A DNA stretch of 19,701 bases from Rostrohypoxylon terebratum (GCA_022497145.1 MU386079.1:1-19701); one strand, 5' to 3'. Numbered from the stretch's first letter, positions 1 through 10,729 are shown. The notes: generated by a model not told the origin, from the sequence alone. Translations and numbers: made by a program.

Positions 1-428
1 CGATGATTTGGAGATCGACTCCATCGACTCACTTTTGAGAGTCACGTGACCCTCGGTCCGTTTTATCCTCCGGATGTATTACTTGGATCGTAACAGCCAC
101 TCTGCCATGAAATTCCTAACTGAATTCTTGATGCAGAATATTCAAATGTAAGATATTTCAAGTGCGATCACCTTAATAAGTTGACGGATTAGCCATCACT
201 CCCTTTACCTCTTCTCCACTTTTAATCCGCTAGGTTCCAAGGTTATATGCTTGATGAGAAAAAGGGGTTATTGATATTATCTTCCATATGTTTCTTAGAC
301 GTTGATTTCCGCTATGATATCTTGTAAAGTCCTGTAGATTCTTTTCTGTCCCCTCGGATATAGAATATTTACAGGTAAGTAGGTATTTATCTACTAGGTA
401 ACCTTACATAGTTACGGATGTAACATAA
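1..428. other. Intergenic, 3' flank of the GMC oxidoreductase gene
   Basis: I see no gene here. The stretch is fairly AT-rich and lies downstream of the minus-strand GMC oxidoreductase. The only structured element I noticed is the palindrome GTCACGTGAC at 41-50, a bHLH-type E-box core. It could belong to the promoter of a gene to the left of the window. Confidence 0.6.
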
Positions 429-2222
429 TCACTCAAGACCGTACTCCTTCGCCAACTTCTCTGCGCATGTGATCCCCGTAATGTAAGCGGCTGCCTGAAC
501 ATGAGCGCATGGCAAAATCGGCAAGACACTCAAGTCAGCCACACGGAGCCCTTCCACGCCCATAACTCGAAAGTCATTGTCTACAACCACGTTGGAGTCG
601 CCAGGTTTGCCCATCCTAGCCGTTCCCGTCATGTGCAGACTTGCTATAACCTTCTCGCTCCAGAAAGCCAAGATGTCCTCTTCAGAATCGGATTTTGGAC
701 CGGATAGCAATGCGGCCGTGTTCTTCGCGTACGACTCGTGCTCTGTGAAACGGAGCACGGCGCGCAAGGATTCGACGGCTACTCGGCGGTCGAACGGCGA
801 GCTCAGATAGCGCGGGTTGAATTTCAGGGGAATATCGGGATCTGCGGATTGCAGCGTAATCTCCCCGCGGCTCTGGGAGTTGAAGTACCAGGTGACTAAG
901 GAGCTGTAGTTCATTGTTTGGACTGCAGGGTCGAGCCAATGTGCCGGGAAATGGGTGAGGACCTCGTAGTGTGGCACCGTGTTCCGAAGGATGAATCTCT
1001 GTTCGTCAGCCGGAAGATCTTGGAATTCTTTTGTTTTAGCGATGTTATTCAGTTTGAAGAACCCAATGCCGGACTGCGCGCCGTATTTCGCCCATGGCCC
1101 GGTGCCGTCTTTTTTCCATTGCTGCAGCGCCGCCTCCATTGCCTTATCGTCGCCGTAGAATGACGCGCTAGGTACAGCAGGTTCTTTTCGACTATGAATT
1201 ATGGGAACACATAAGTGATCTCGCATGTTTTGACCCACGGCTTCGTTGGCGTGGATTATTGGAATTTGGTATTCTTTGAGTTGCTTGACAGGTCCTATGC
1301 CAGAATGCATGAGAATCCTAGGGCTGCTAAGAGCGCCTGCGCAGAGAATTACCTCCTTTGACGCAAAATCTGGGAGGATGGTTAGAAGCCGTTTGGCGAT
1401 TTTATTTTAATGGGTACTTACATTTATTTCCATTTGATTCCACCCCAATAGCCTTCTTTCCCTCAATAATCAATCTTTGCACTAGGGAGTGTGTGGCCAC
1501 TGTCAAGTTATCCGGAGCCGGTGTTATTAGATCTGCCGCAGTCGAGCGCACGCCACTCTGGCAGGAACTAATAGCGACCGAAATCCCAATTGGATTTCCT
1601 GAGTTGTGATCCGGGTTCAACGGATATCCAGCCTGTTCGAAGCAATCGAGTATTTCGGGTAGATCTTCTACACATTCCTTCGTGTACCCGACCTTTAGGG
1701 GGCCGGAAGTACCGTGATCTGCAGCTTTGGGGGCAGCATACTTCTTGTCGATCCCGGAAGGTGGTACGCCGTTGAATGATTCCAGGTTCTTGAGTCGAGT
1801 TTGCATGTGCTCCCAACGAAAGGTACCGTCGCCCACTATCCTTGCCCATTCATCATAATCGTCTCGACAGCCGACAGTATATATCGCAAAGTTAATAGCG
1901 CTACCCCCCCCTAGACCACGGCCACCTGGAAGCCTTATTTCCCGGTTGCCGCAATGCTCCTGAGTTGTAGCCTTATACCACCAATTCAAGTCCTTGTTAA
2001 GTAATATCGTCCATCGCTTTCCATCGACACGAAGATTATGGTCGTCGTTCTTATTTCCTGCTTCTAGTAGAAGGACAGATGGTTTTGAGCGGAATTTGGC
2101 CAACCAGGATGCCACAGCGCACCCCGATGGTCCACCTGTGGCCCGTCAACTAAAACTCACCCGCAAGTGGAACCATGAAGTTACTTACCACCAACGATTA
2201 TAAAATCATAGATAGATTCCAT
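429..2222 (-). CDS. GMC-family FAD-dependent oxidoreductase (choline dehydrogenase / alcohol oxidase-like), 3 exons, 562 aa
   Basis: Flavoprotein of the glucose-methanol-choline family, which oxidises alcohols or sugars with FAD; the substrate cannot be read from sequence. Exons on the minus strand are 2222-2189, 2135-1422 and 1369-429. Introns of 53 and 52 nt have GTAAGT donors, and the joined frame is 563 codons with stop. The N-terminus MESIYDFIIV runs straight into the dinucleotide fold GGGPSG (residues 11-16), followed by LLLEAG. There is no room for a signal peptide, so the enzyme is probably intracellular. GMC signature 1 is at about 82-93 (GGRGLGGGSAIN) and signature 2 spans the second splice at about 261-274 (GALSSPRILMHSGI). 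The catalytic region is H495-MTGTARMG, with a second candidate His539 in LPCAHVQAAA. Length is normal for the family. The first splice divides the FAD-binding glycine motif, so an ORF-only start at 2115 would lose it. Family assignment is firm; function is open. Confidence 0.93.
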
Positions 2223-3202
2223 AGCGATACTGATTCTATGAGGGCCTAGTCGCTTACTTCATTATAAGCCTTGTGACCGGATCTCATCTACCTAACGATG
2301 TGAGAGTCTCCGGTATTGTCGCTAAGGGTGGGATAGACGAGACATAATCAACAGGTCTATGTATTTAAATAATATACATATATAATATTGGCGAATCCTA
2401 ATCACCTGCCTTACTTCTTCTGCATGATCAAACACAATTAGTAGGAATAAATACGTACTGCAAAAATTTCACATAGCTTTCCGTGGCTGCAAGTATTCGT
2501 GACTGTGTCGACGGACCCACGGTCCACCTCTTCCTGTACCTCTCTTTTGCCTCTTAAGCACACCGCCTGATTGACCTGTAAAACGAATCCCTTCACGCCC
2601 TCAAAAGGCTGCCAGACCAGTTATACATGGATTTGGACCATAACAGTTCATCTTGGCGTGATGTTTGTCCGCATGTCACTGGACAAGTTTCTTGGTTCTA
2701 CGGCGCAAGCGCCTTTTGAAGTCCAGAAGCTCGGGCTAGGTGGCATGGAAAACAACTAGGGATACATAATATACGGGCCTTCAACCATTCGTGGGGTTCG
2801 TGGGATGCCTGTAACCCACAATATCTCATATTACGACGAGCCATTGAAGCGATAACGGAAGAGATAAGTGTTTTGGCAGATCGAGTCCCATCTTATTACT
2901 ACTAGTGCTAGTGCTAGTGCTACTATGTAGTGCTAGTGCGCCGTGGAGCCTTCTAAATTTATAGCGATCGAGGTGCTGACATAGGGCTGACAAGACGCCA
3001 AGACCGTCTTTAACAGGCTATAAATACCCGATAGCCCTAGAGCCAGGCACCTAAGTAAGGGCATGGTTGTTCCCCGAATTCTAACGTTGGCTTTGAGAAA
3101 TAACGGAATAGTGTGGTACCTGCAGCAAGTTTATATACAAGAGAGATCTAATGGTCTATTTCCTTGGGGCCGCTGAAACATCGTTACATCGGTGAGGGTA
3201 AG
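2223..3202. other. Intergenic between SQR 3' end and GMC oxidoreductase promoter
   Basis: No supportable gene. It contains the promoter of the minus-strand GMC oxidoreductase at its left side, an AT-rich patch around 2355-2390, and a short GTGCTA tandem repeat (listed separately). The short open frames here lack recognisable motifs. Confidence 0.6.
2902..2939. repeat. Short tandem repeat, (GTGCTA)n, interrupted
   Basis: CTAGTGCTAGTGCTAGTGCTA at 2902-2922 holds about three and a half tandem copies of a 6-bp unit. After a short interruption (CTATG) further copies appear at 2928-2939. It is a simple microsatellite in the intergenic region downstream of the sulfide:quinone oxidoreductase gene. 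Confidence 0.85.
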
Positions 3203-4843
3203 TTAAGCCTTAACTGTCGTGTCAGGCTTGAAAAATGTATTTGGTCCGTACCAGGTGCCGTTAACGAAGTGGCTCCAATAGACGTACGGCTGTGGTAATG
3301 TTAATTAGCTATTTGTTCCATATTGTTGCAGTGTTCTTGACATAACTTACGAAGAAATCCTTCTTCAGATGGTAGAATAGCCTACTAGGTGACTCTTGGC
3401 CTCCTAGTATGTTTGCGAAAGTCTCCTTAGGTATACCCCCATACTTGAACTCGCAAAGCATAAGTTCATTATGGCCAGTCAGAAGCGGGCAGCTTGCATA
3501 TCCGTCGTACGCGGCCTTAGGTTCCTTGCCCTTCATTGTTGCAAGCAAGTTGTCGATTAGAATTGGAGCCTGAGCTGTAATAGCGGCTGCCGTTTTGCTG
3601 TTTGGGAGACTGGATGCATCTCCTAGAGAGAAAACATTCTTGAATTTGGTGTGTTGAGTAGTGGACTTGTCAACATCTACCCATCCAGCGGCATCGGCTA
3701 ATAAAAGCAGTGTTAGCTGTTTGAAATGACAGGCGCAAGTACTGTGACACTGAACTCACCTAATTCTGATTTAGCAACGAAGTCGAATGGCTTTTGCGGT
3801 GGTACGACGTCTATTGGCATCTACTGTCAGCAAAACTTTCAAGCGTCAATAGGGACAAAGTATACACAAGAAAAACTTACGGAGGAAACCAAATTCTCTC
3901 TCTACAAGTGCCCCTTTGGCACCATCAGCTAAGTTTTTGAACGTTGCTACCTTCTTCTTTGAGTCGACCTTGACAAGGTTATGTTGGAATAGGCCTTCAA
4001 CATTTCGTTGCTTGCGCAACTCTTCAAGAGCCTGGGAGTATTTCGGAACAGCAAACATAGCTATAACAAAGTCAACACGAGAGGTCAAATTTGCAACATA
4101 CTGGTTAAGTACTTACAAGGACCACCAGTTGCGAAAGTGATATCAATATTATCTCTTACGCCATCGCGTTTCCACTGAGAGAGGGCCATCCACATGACCT
4201 TTTGAGGGGCACCAGCACATTTTATGATTCCAGCCGGTTGTGTGAAGATGGCTTGTCCCTTTTTGAAAGCTTGAATGTTTCTCCAGACCTGCTCGACTGT
4301 CTTATCCGAGTAGATAGTCGATACCTGACTAGCAGGATCTTGTAGAGCTTGCTCGAGACCCGATACCCCGGCGAAATTTGTCTCGAGGCCTGGCGCAACA
4401 ATCAAGTAATCGTATGAAACATCAACTCCTTCGGACGTTTTAAGGGAGTTGTTTGCTGGATCAAAAGTGGATACCCGTAGAGGATAATGTTTGACACCCT
4501 GAGGAATTACGCTAGATAGGGGTTTATGCATATCTTCCAGGGATCTTAAGCCAGAACCAACAAGCGTCCATCCAGGCTATTAGAGAATTAGTATCTGAAG
4601 AATGAATGAAGAGATCAGGGGGCTCACCTGATAATGGTGTGTCTGCGCAGGGTCTATGATGGCAATGTCTTTATTCTCGAACGCGGGAGTTCGTTGTAGT
4701 TGGGCCGCGACAGTTACACCGGCAGTTCCTCCACCGACGACGACAACACGATGGTGAGCTTTGGCTGGTATCGTGGCATACGTTCTTGTGAGCCCCCTTA
4801 TAGGAGCTCCAGTGAGTGGACGAAGCATGGAAACTCTCACCAT
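3203..4843 (-). CDS. hmt2: Mitochondrial sulfide:quinone oxidoreductase (SQRDL/Hmt2 type), 6 exons, 446 aa
   Basis: Oxidises sulfide at the inner mitochondrial membrane, passing electrons through FAD to quinone and sulfane sulfur to an acceptor. Minus-strand exons: 4843-4628, 4576-4117, 4060-3881, 3810-3760, 3697-3351 and 3289-3203. The five introns are 51-70 nt with GT...AG ends, and the sum is exactly 447 codons. Residues 1-30 are rich in Arg and hydroxylated residues with almost no acids, as in a mitochondrial presequence. The FAD fold follows (VVVVGGGTAGVTVAAQL, about 33-49). Two family-diagnostic cysteines are present: Cys192 in IKCAGAPQK and Cys372 in YDGYASCPLLTG, equivalent to the redox pair of animal and yeast SQR. 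The second flavin region is FSLGDASSLPNSKTAAA (about 325-341). The C-terminus (PYVYWSHFVNGTWYGP) is typical of eukaryotic SQR. The start at 4843 is the first ATG of the presequence; Met6 is an alternative. A TCACGTGA box lies about 135 bp upstream. Confidence 0.95.
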
Positions 4844-6107
4844 GTTCCCAGATATGTTTGACTGAGGTCTATGATTGGGTAATGCAAAACTGAAAATCTG
4901 AGATTCGGTGCTGATTGATCATAAGTTTTATTTAAGCTAGTTAGGTACCTGCCAGGGAAATAGGAAGAATTGGTGGTCACGTGAAAGCACGTCATCTAAT
5001 CTAGACCATTTATTGCTGGTTTGCTTAAGTCTGGCCAATCAGATATGACGAATCTCATCATAACATACCATTCTAGGGAAAACCCACATTATTAGTCTCG
5101 CACACCTGTAACCTACAGCATAGTTCAGTTACCCGTATGTTACCAACATTGTGTCAGGTTACACAGGTAATTGAAAAATCTTACTTTGCTGAATCTCTCA
5201 TTATTGCACCGCTGATAGATAGGTATTAACTGAATGGACTCAAGATTAAGTAAATCTGTCAAATAGAAAAAATCATGTTAGTAGCCCCTTTATTATACTA
5301 TTAAAGTTATGCATATATTCAATCATTTGGCCTAAAAGTTCACCCCTTTATCAGACTTTATCTCCCCACTTTTACCCCTGAGATGGAAATAGATAGGCAT
5401 GAAAACATGGAATATATACAGCTGTAGATTGGTAACTCTAACTAATATGTGAAGGTCTCTAGATAGGTATATAACTATGGTGAACCCCAGGCATGAATAT
5501 GTGTCAAACATCATACATCGTTGATGAGAACTGTACCTAAGTATTAACTCTCTTGTGGTGTTGAAATGAGATACGGCACAAAGGAATGAGGTAATATTAT
5601 GTGTATAACTCATGAAGAAGTCTAGCTGGTCAATCAAGTTACTCACCTGCCTTGTATCCCTTATATTTCAACGAGAGGTACCTACTTGTGCTTTGTGTAA
5701 GACAAGATGCTGACTACGTGCTCATCATGAGGAGACACAATAGATTCGGCCGAACACCGGCTCTTGCTGTCGGGTATATTTGATAGTCTAATGATACAAA
5801 CGAGCGACAATAGGAACAGTGATACCAATGTGAAACAAAACATAAGCAAGTACCTTTTAAGGAAATAATAGTTTTTTTTCTCTTTCGGATTTGTAGCCCC
5901 TTGTAGGCATTTTTGGTGATAAATTTGAAATGCTGTTCATTTACCGAATCCTCGTCTTATCTTAGCTAACTGAAGTGTAGAAGAAAACCAATTCCGAATT
6001 CCATTTCCAAGCGTTAATCCAAGACATAAATGTCGACCTGAACCCTTGATCGTTCGTATTCTAGACGCCTGCAGGAGGTTCTATATCCAATTTGGGTCGA
6101 CTGATAT
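4844..6107. other. Gene-poor AT-rich intergenic region, including SQR promoter
   Basis: Apart from the SQR promoter at the left I see no gene. The longest open frame, at 5332-5646 on the minus strand, has low complexity composition, no motif and no sensible splice continuation, so I treat it as chance. No transposon ends or inverted repeats stood out. Confidence 0.55.
4977..4984. promoter_or_regulatory. Palindromic TCACGTGA box in the SQR promoter
   Basis: TCACGTGA sits about 135 bp upstream of the SQR start codon. The TCACGTG core is the known site of the bHLH factor Cbf1, which with Met4 controls sulfur genes in yeast. A TGACGTGC-type sequence follows on the minus strand at about 4988-4995. 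Assignment to a sulfur regulator is inference from motif plus gene function. Confidence 0.45.
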
Positions 6108-6484
6108 TCAGCGACATCTTGCGGAGACCTGACTCCACTGTAGCCTCCCAGGGGCTCGGATGGTGAAGTAATTGTGCCGCATCTATAAGAGAAGCTATTA
6201 GTACAAATTCATGGAGGACTTCAAGTGGTGTAGGTATAAGTTTCCTGTGGAAGTATTTGGACATGCAAATATACGATGAGTTCTGGTGTAGTTTTGTATC
6301 GGTATCTACCTACTTCGACTTCGTAATTTCCATCACCGTACTCATCATTTAAGAGCAACACAAGATGCGTCGGATCTCTGACGTGCCTGCTATCGATGAG
6401 TTGGGTTTGGATCGGAAATTTGTTCCGTGTGACCTGAGGACCTTTCTGGTTGGATCCATGGTCACTCGTTGCATTGTTGGCCAT
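6108..6484 (-). CDS. Possible small protein of unknown function, 2 exons, 81 aa
   Basis: Tentative model. Exon 1 (6484-6314, 57 codons from MANNATSDHG) and exon 2 (6182-6108, 25 codons with stop) join in phase 0 across a 131-nt intron. The intron has a GTAGGT donor, a GTACTAATAG branch-like sequence and a CTTATAG acceptor. The product is hydrophilic, with no signal peptide or membrane segment. The middle (RHVRDPTHLVLLLNDEYGDGNYEVE, residues 33-57, described here by its ends) reads like a real folded segment. After the splice it continues as MRHNYFTIRAPGRL. I cannot name a family. The alternative is to read on from exon 1 without splicing, which adds a short unlike tail and stops near 6221. 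The downstream frame at 6061-6264 would then be unexplained. It may also be a decayed gene. Expression data would settle it. Confidence 0.35.
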
Positions 6485-7646
6485 ATATATATGGTTTGCT
6501 TTAGTAGCGTGTCTCGCGATCGAAATAGGATCTGTATCTAGCGTCCAAGAAAGTATGATAATGAAGCCTCGTATGAGCAATTGTTGGAGATGATGAAAAT
6601 GGGAATAGCTGAAGGCATGGTATACCTAATATACTAGTAAGCATGACTAGTGGCTAGAGCCTTACGGATCGAAATCTGCCTACTTAAGGCGTTCTTTGTA
6701 TTTCTACCCATTGCCATCAACAAGGGAGAAAAAAATATACAGAAGATAAACATTGCAGTGCATTGAGAAATGATGTCAATAATAGCGATGTTATGTATTT
6801 GGGTGTACGCATTGTCGGTCGAGCTCAATACATGTTGTCGCGCTCCGATTGGATAGGTATTTCAGTCATAACAGCGGCCTTTTGCGACCAATATCAATAT
6901 TTATCCGAATAGACTGTATGACGATGCCGATTGGACCACGCATCTTCAAGGTTCTTGATCAACAGACATGGGAATGACGAAACTGCCAGCTTGTCAAATT
7001 CAATTATACAAGCCTTGTTTTATCGGCATTGAGAAATCAGGAACAGGCTTCCAATGGCAGTCGCTTCTGCCTTGGAACCTCCTGATAAGCAAGTGCCTCG
7101 AGGAACAACGAAGGATCAACAGTCATCTACTTGAAGCGAGCCTACGCGCTCTTAAATATATCGAGCTTACACACATACGTCAGTAGCAGGGCGAGTCCTG
7201 TACTCGGAAATGAAATCGATTGGTGTCCTTCCATCTCATCGGAAGGGATTGGGGAAATTGTCAGGGGAATGTACAAGCAAATTTAGTAAAGCCGAACGCC
7301 GACCGCGAAATAATGCCACCCTACCAATAACCTAGCCGCCTGAAGTACGAGTCGAATCCATGGTATCAGCTGGATAACGCCCCAATGTCCCTTTTCTCAG
7401 CCATTAACGCCTTGACTTCAGTACCTAATGTACATATTAGGGGTGTGATAGTAGTCATCAATAGTCAAACATCGGCCGCCTGAAACTTGTCTTCCGTGGT
7501 CAGCCCGTAGAGGATTTCGGCCATCCGATGGGGTTGGCGCGGAAATAGACGAGCAATCATCATTCGTACGACGTAATTATTGGATGAAAGTGATGAGCCT
7601 ATGCGCGGCTCCAATGACAGGGAAGAGTTCTCAAATCATGAGTTCA
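6485..7646. other. Intergenic region, 3' side of the RSC7-like gene
   Basis: I see no supportable gene. Open frames at 6634-6828 (minus) and 6968-7186 (plus) have no recognisable motifs and no start or splice context that stands out. The right part is 3' flank of the minus-strand RSC7-like gene; the left part is upstream sequence of the tentative small gene. Confidence 0.55.
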
Positions 7647-9460
7647 TCACTGTTGTCGACTGTAAGGAACGATGGCAGCATCGATGATTGGCTGTCGCCT
7701 GTGGCCATTGGTCGATTCATTTCCCCACTTGGCTTTCCAGTTGTTCTCTTGTTCCAAAGCCTTTTTGAATGGCTGTTTGCATTCGTCGGGGAGCTCGTCG
7801 AAGATTTCTTTGGACACTGCCCCAAGTCCTTGGAAGGGGGCTAGGAAATCAGGCACTTCACGCTGTTCGTACACGGCGTGCGAAAGACCGGCCGGAGGGG
7901 TCTCCATGTGGGTATCGACAACTTTGAAGTTACGTGGAATCTTGGGATCCATCGGAGGAAAGCGGACGCTGTTAGTGGGTGCAGCAGAATCTGCGACCTG
8001 CTCGAATCTTGCATGGGTGGGTTGCATGCTGGCAGGAAACTGCATAATATTGGTATGGACGTCATAAACACCAGAGAGATTTTGACGTCGGATGGCGCTA
8101 ATCTCGGCATTGAAACGACTAGGAAACATATTAGTTTTGATTGGGAGCACTGTAACAAACGATTGAAGAACATACCTTGCTTCACGCGCGTGCTCAAGTT
8201 GCCAGTTGACATCGGTGATGTTAACACGTTTTCTCTGCTTGTCCACCTTGCCATTCTGCATGGGCACAGAAGGCGCCCCGGAATGATAGACAGCACTGGC
8301 ACCATGCCAAGCGACGTACTGGTTCTTGTTATACTCTTCGCCTGCCACGAACTTGTCGTTGGGGTCAGCGAGTACACCTTCCTCAACGCCCTCGGCTCTA
8401 GCCTTGGCAACTTCATAGTCATCAATGATGCGCTTGCCACCAACAATGATCAAGGCGCCAAACTCCCGGAAAACCGACCGGGCCGTAACGATTCCTATAG
8501 CACGGCCCTTGTAGGAATGGGGAATAATGTCGCGCTCGATCATGTCCCGCTTCTCATCCTCGTCCACTATGATCTTGTAAAGTCGCTTGTGCTTAGTGAA
8601 GAAGAGGTATGAGTCTCGGAATCCCACACAACGGGCGGGCTCAGTCGACAACATGTAGAGACGATCTCCTCGGCCTGCGACGGTGAATGTACGACAACGA
8701 TACTCGCGACCACCTTGCAGATTGCCGAACTTGTCAACCTTAGTCTCTCCCTCTGGGTCCTCGGGCAGAGCGACCTCATCATCTACAATGTCGACCATAT
8801 TGCCTTCTTTATCGATGGTTTGCTGGGTAGGCTGATAAGCAGCTCCCTTGCGACCACCTCGTCCTCGCCAGCCACCACGGCCACGTCGTCGGGGAGGGTC
8901 ATTGGGGTCCCGCTGAGGGGTCTCAATAGGTAGAGTGTCCCAATCGGGGGGTCGATTCTTGGGAGGACGACCTAGGCGTCGTCGTCGGATGACAGGTTGG
9001 GGAGGAGGGGAGGGGGACTTGACGGATGGGATATCGGAGTCCTGGTTTTCTTCGGCCTCTGCGGCTGAATCTTCTTCATTCTCTTGCTCCTCAGCTTCTA
9101 CTTGTTGTTCCGCATCAGAGCCTTCCACATCAGGCATGGGCTCATCCTCGATTTCCTCTAGAGGCGGAGGATTAGGCTCTATTTTGGTGAAATAAAAAGG
9201 TTAGTAAAGTTGCGGTCAGATGCAACATTGTTGCGAAAAATAGAAGTGTAGAGAGAGAACTTAGGTGGGAGCTGGAGATGTTTGCTTTGGTCGCGCATGC
9301 GCAAAGGATGCGGATGCGAATGCGATTGATGGGTAATGGGTAATGGGCAATGGGTGGGAATCTTCGAATTGGAATCGATTGAAAAAGAACAAATTAATGA
9401 TTACTTACCTAGCTTCGCAGCGGCGCGCTTAGCTGCCGCGCGACCAGGACGTCGTGGCAT
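7647..9460 (-). CDS. RSC7: RSC7/SWP82-family chromatin-remodelling complex subunit, 3 exons, 508 aa
   Basis: Subunit of the RSC or SWI/SNF nucleosome-remodelling complex (CRC-subunit family, yeast Rsc7/Npl6 and Swp82), acting in the nucleus. Minus-strand exons: 9460-9409, 9178-8176 and 8118-7647, together 509 codons. Exon 1 encodes a basic 17-residue start (MPRRPGRAAAKRAAAKL), joined in phase 1 to an acidic Glu-rich stretch. An AT-hook-like RRRRLGRPPKNR lies at about 82-93 and an RG-rich segment at about 114-129. The conserved core follows from about 176, with GREYRCRTFTVAGRGDRLYM, YLFFTKHKRLYKI and YKGRAIGIVTARSVFREFGA. Near the end of the core is a region of the type ISAIRRQNLSGVYDVHTNI. 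The second intron (8119-8175, 57 nt) is a multiple of three without stop, so the frame reads through. I splice it because donor GTATGT, branch CTAAT and acceptor CCTAG are all present and the joined text (EHAREASRFNAEISA) fits the family better. Intron 1 is 230 nt, much longer than the others here. Confidence 0.92.
9329..9358 (+). repeat. GGGTAAT tandem repeat with G-quadruplex pattern, inside intron 1 of the RSC7-like gene
   Basis: Five GGG runs at 9331-9333, 9338-9340, 9345-9347, 9352-9354 and 9356-9358 are separated by loops of 4, 4, 4 and 1 nt (TAAT, TAAT, CAAT, T). This fits the usual G3+N1-7 quadruplex rule on the plus strand, which is the template strand for this minus-strand gene. Just before it (about 9306-9326) are GATGCG-type repeats. 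Confidence 0.75.
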
Positions 9461-9979
9461 TGTTGATGCGATCGACGGAAGCGTTGAGAATCGTGAGTTG
9501 GGTGATGATGCGAAATTGAGGTTGGTGATGGAAGAATTCACGATGCAAAAGTCGAGGAAGCTTGAAAGTTAGAAAGGTTCCTAGGCTGTCCTAGGTAACC
9601 TTAACGCGATTGCTAAAATGTGGGTCAACCTTTTCAAAAGATACAACGATACCTACTACTGTCCGTCGCCGTCTTGTAGCACGTGATTTAAATCTCGAGA
9701 AGTCGTGAACCCCACTTTGGGAATTTAGTCACCGCACGTGAGCACGTGACAGCACATTCCTAGCCCCTCCTAATTATGTACGCCATCTGTCTGGACTCTA
9801 GACTCTAGACTATCCACTGTAAACTTTTATTTTCTTCAGTAGAACATCAATTACAAGGTTCCATTTTTAGCTTTTCTCTATTTCAAATCCCATTCAACTT
9901 CAACATTGTCAATCAATAGAGATGTTGGTCTAGTCCTCCACAAGGCGCATGGGAGCGCGCATTCTGTCTTCCCCCGATC
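9461..9979. promoter_or_regulatory. RSC7-like promoter region with three CACGTG boxes; also GST 3' flank
   Basis: No gene is visible. CACGTG occurs at 9680-9685, 9735-9740 and 9743-9748, the last two separated by only 2 bp. They lie about 220-290 bp upstream of the RSC7-like start codon. This is a typical cluster of bHLH (Cbf1/Pho4/USF-like) sites, inferred from motif only. A short direct repeat GACTCTAGACTCTAGAC lies near 9793. Confidence 0.5.
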
Positions 9980-10729
9980 TCACCATGTTCCCCTATAGGG
10001 CTCCAAAGCATCATGTAACCTCCCCCAGACCCCGCCATGCCACGTGCGAATCTCCTTCCACTCAGCTACTATTTCGCTTAGCATCATCAACCAACCTCCG
10101 ATAATAAAATCTGCATAATCGGCCTCTTTGCCGCCTATAAAAGGACCCTCTGAAAATTGGAAGTACTTGGCTGCCTCTCCTAACGAGATTTCATACTCAG
10201 CCACAATCTTCCTCCTATCTTCCCCGGTAACATTAAGCTGGTCCCATGACTTCACGCCAGCCCTCCTGCAGAATTCGGCTTTCATCTCTTCCTCGTTTGC
10301 CGGGTCAAATGGGAAACCTTGAGAGAACAGGATCCCGCCTGTGGGGAAGATCGAATCGATGTGAGCGTTGAAAGCCTTGTATAAGCCGATTGAATGCTTG
10401 AACAGTGCCGGACTGTCTGGGTACTTCTTATCCAAGTACACCGCGATATCGAATGAATCCCCTACCACCTCGTTGGCGGATGTGTCTTTGACGACTGGAA
10501 GCGTGTAGAATGGCTCTCCGTCAGCGAAGAAACGCACCGGATCTGCGCCAAGACCCTTGCGAGTCATTCTTATATCAGGGAGGTTGACCCATTTTGTGAC
10601 GAAGTTCGCGCGCTTGAAGTTCAGCGCGTACCGGACCTTCCACGGATTGGGTGCGAATGGACGAACAGGCGGGCCCGGGGCGATGTCGTAGAAGAGTATT
10701 TCACCCGGTGAGGACGTAGTAGAAGCCAT
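9980..10729 (-). CDS. Glutathione S-transferase-like protein, etherase-related fungal type, single exon, 249 aa
   Basis: Probably conjugates or otherwise uses glutathione on electrophilic or ether-type substrates in the cytosol. The start (ATGGCTTCT, preceded by TTACC) has a strong context. The N-terminal thioredoxin-like domain begins at ILFYDIAPGPPVRPFAPNPW (about 11-30) and continues with KVRYALNFKRANFVTKWVNL. It then has the conserved cis-Pro loop YTLPVVKD (about 75-82) and the glutathione-contact region VVGDSFDIAVYLDKKYP (about 88-104). The C-terminal helical domain includes GPFIGGKEADYADFIIGGWL, where ADYADF is the usual N-capping motif. The FAPNPWK motif replaces the catalytic Ser/Cys region and is seen in fungal GSTs related to bacterial LigE/LigF beta-etherases, so I favour that class, less firmly than the GST call. 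It lies on the same strand as the RSC7-like gene but 519 bp away. Confidence 0.85.
   Translation of the reverse strand: MASTTSSPGEILFYDIAPGPPVRPFAPNPWKVRYALNFKRANFVTKWVNLPDIRMTRKGLGADPVRFFADGEPFYTLPVVKDTSANEVVGDSFDIAVYLDKKYPDSPALFKHSIGLYKAFNAHIDSIFPTGGILFSQGFPFDPANEEEMKAEFCRRAGVKSWDQLNVTGEDRRKIVAEYEISLGEAAKYFQFSEGPFIGGKEADYADFIIGGWLMMLSEIVAEWKEIRTWHGGVWGRLHDALEPYRGTW

Noticed and set aside
5332..5646. Minus-strand frame of 104 codons in the AT-rich region
   Set aside because: Its composition reflects AT-rich DNA; no motif, no plausible exon partner.
7518..7529. TCGG-N4-CCGA sequence (TCGGCCATCCGA)
   Set aside because: Its spacing differs from the N5 sites, and it lies downstream of the RSC7-like gene rather than in an evident promoter.
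7878..8612. Long plus-strand open frame of 244 codons, with further plus-strand frames at 7672-8067 and 8935-9195
   Set aside because: They are antisense to the well-supported RSC7-like coding exons, have no motifs, and arise from codon bias of the real gene.
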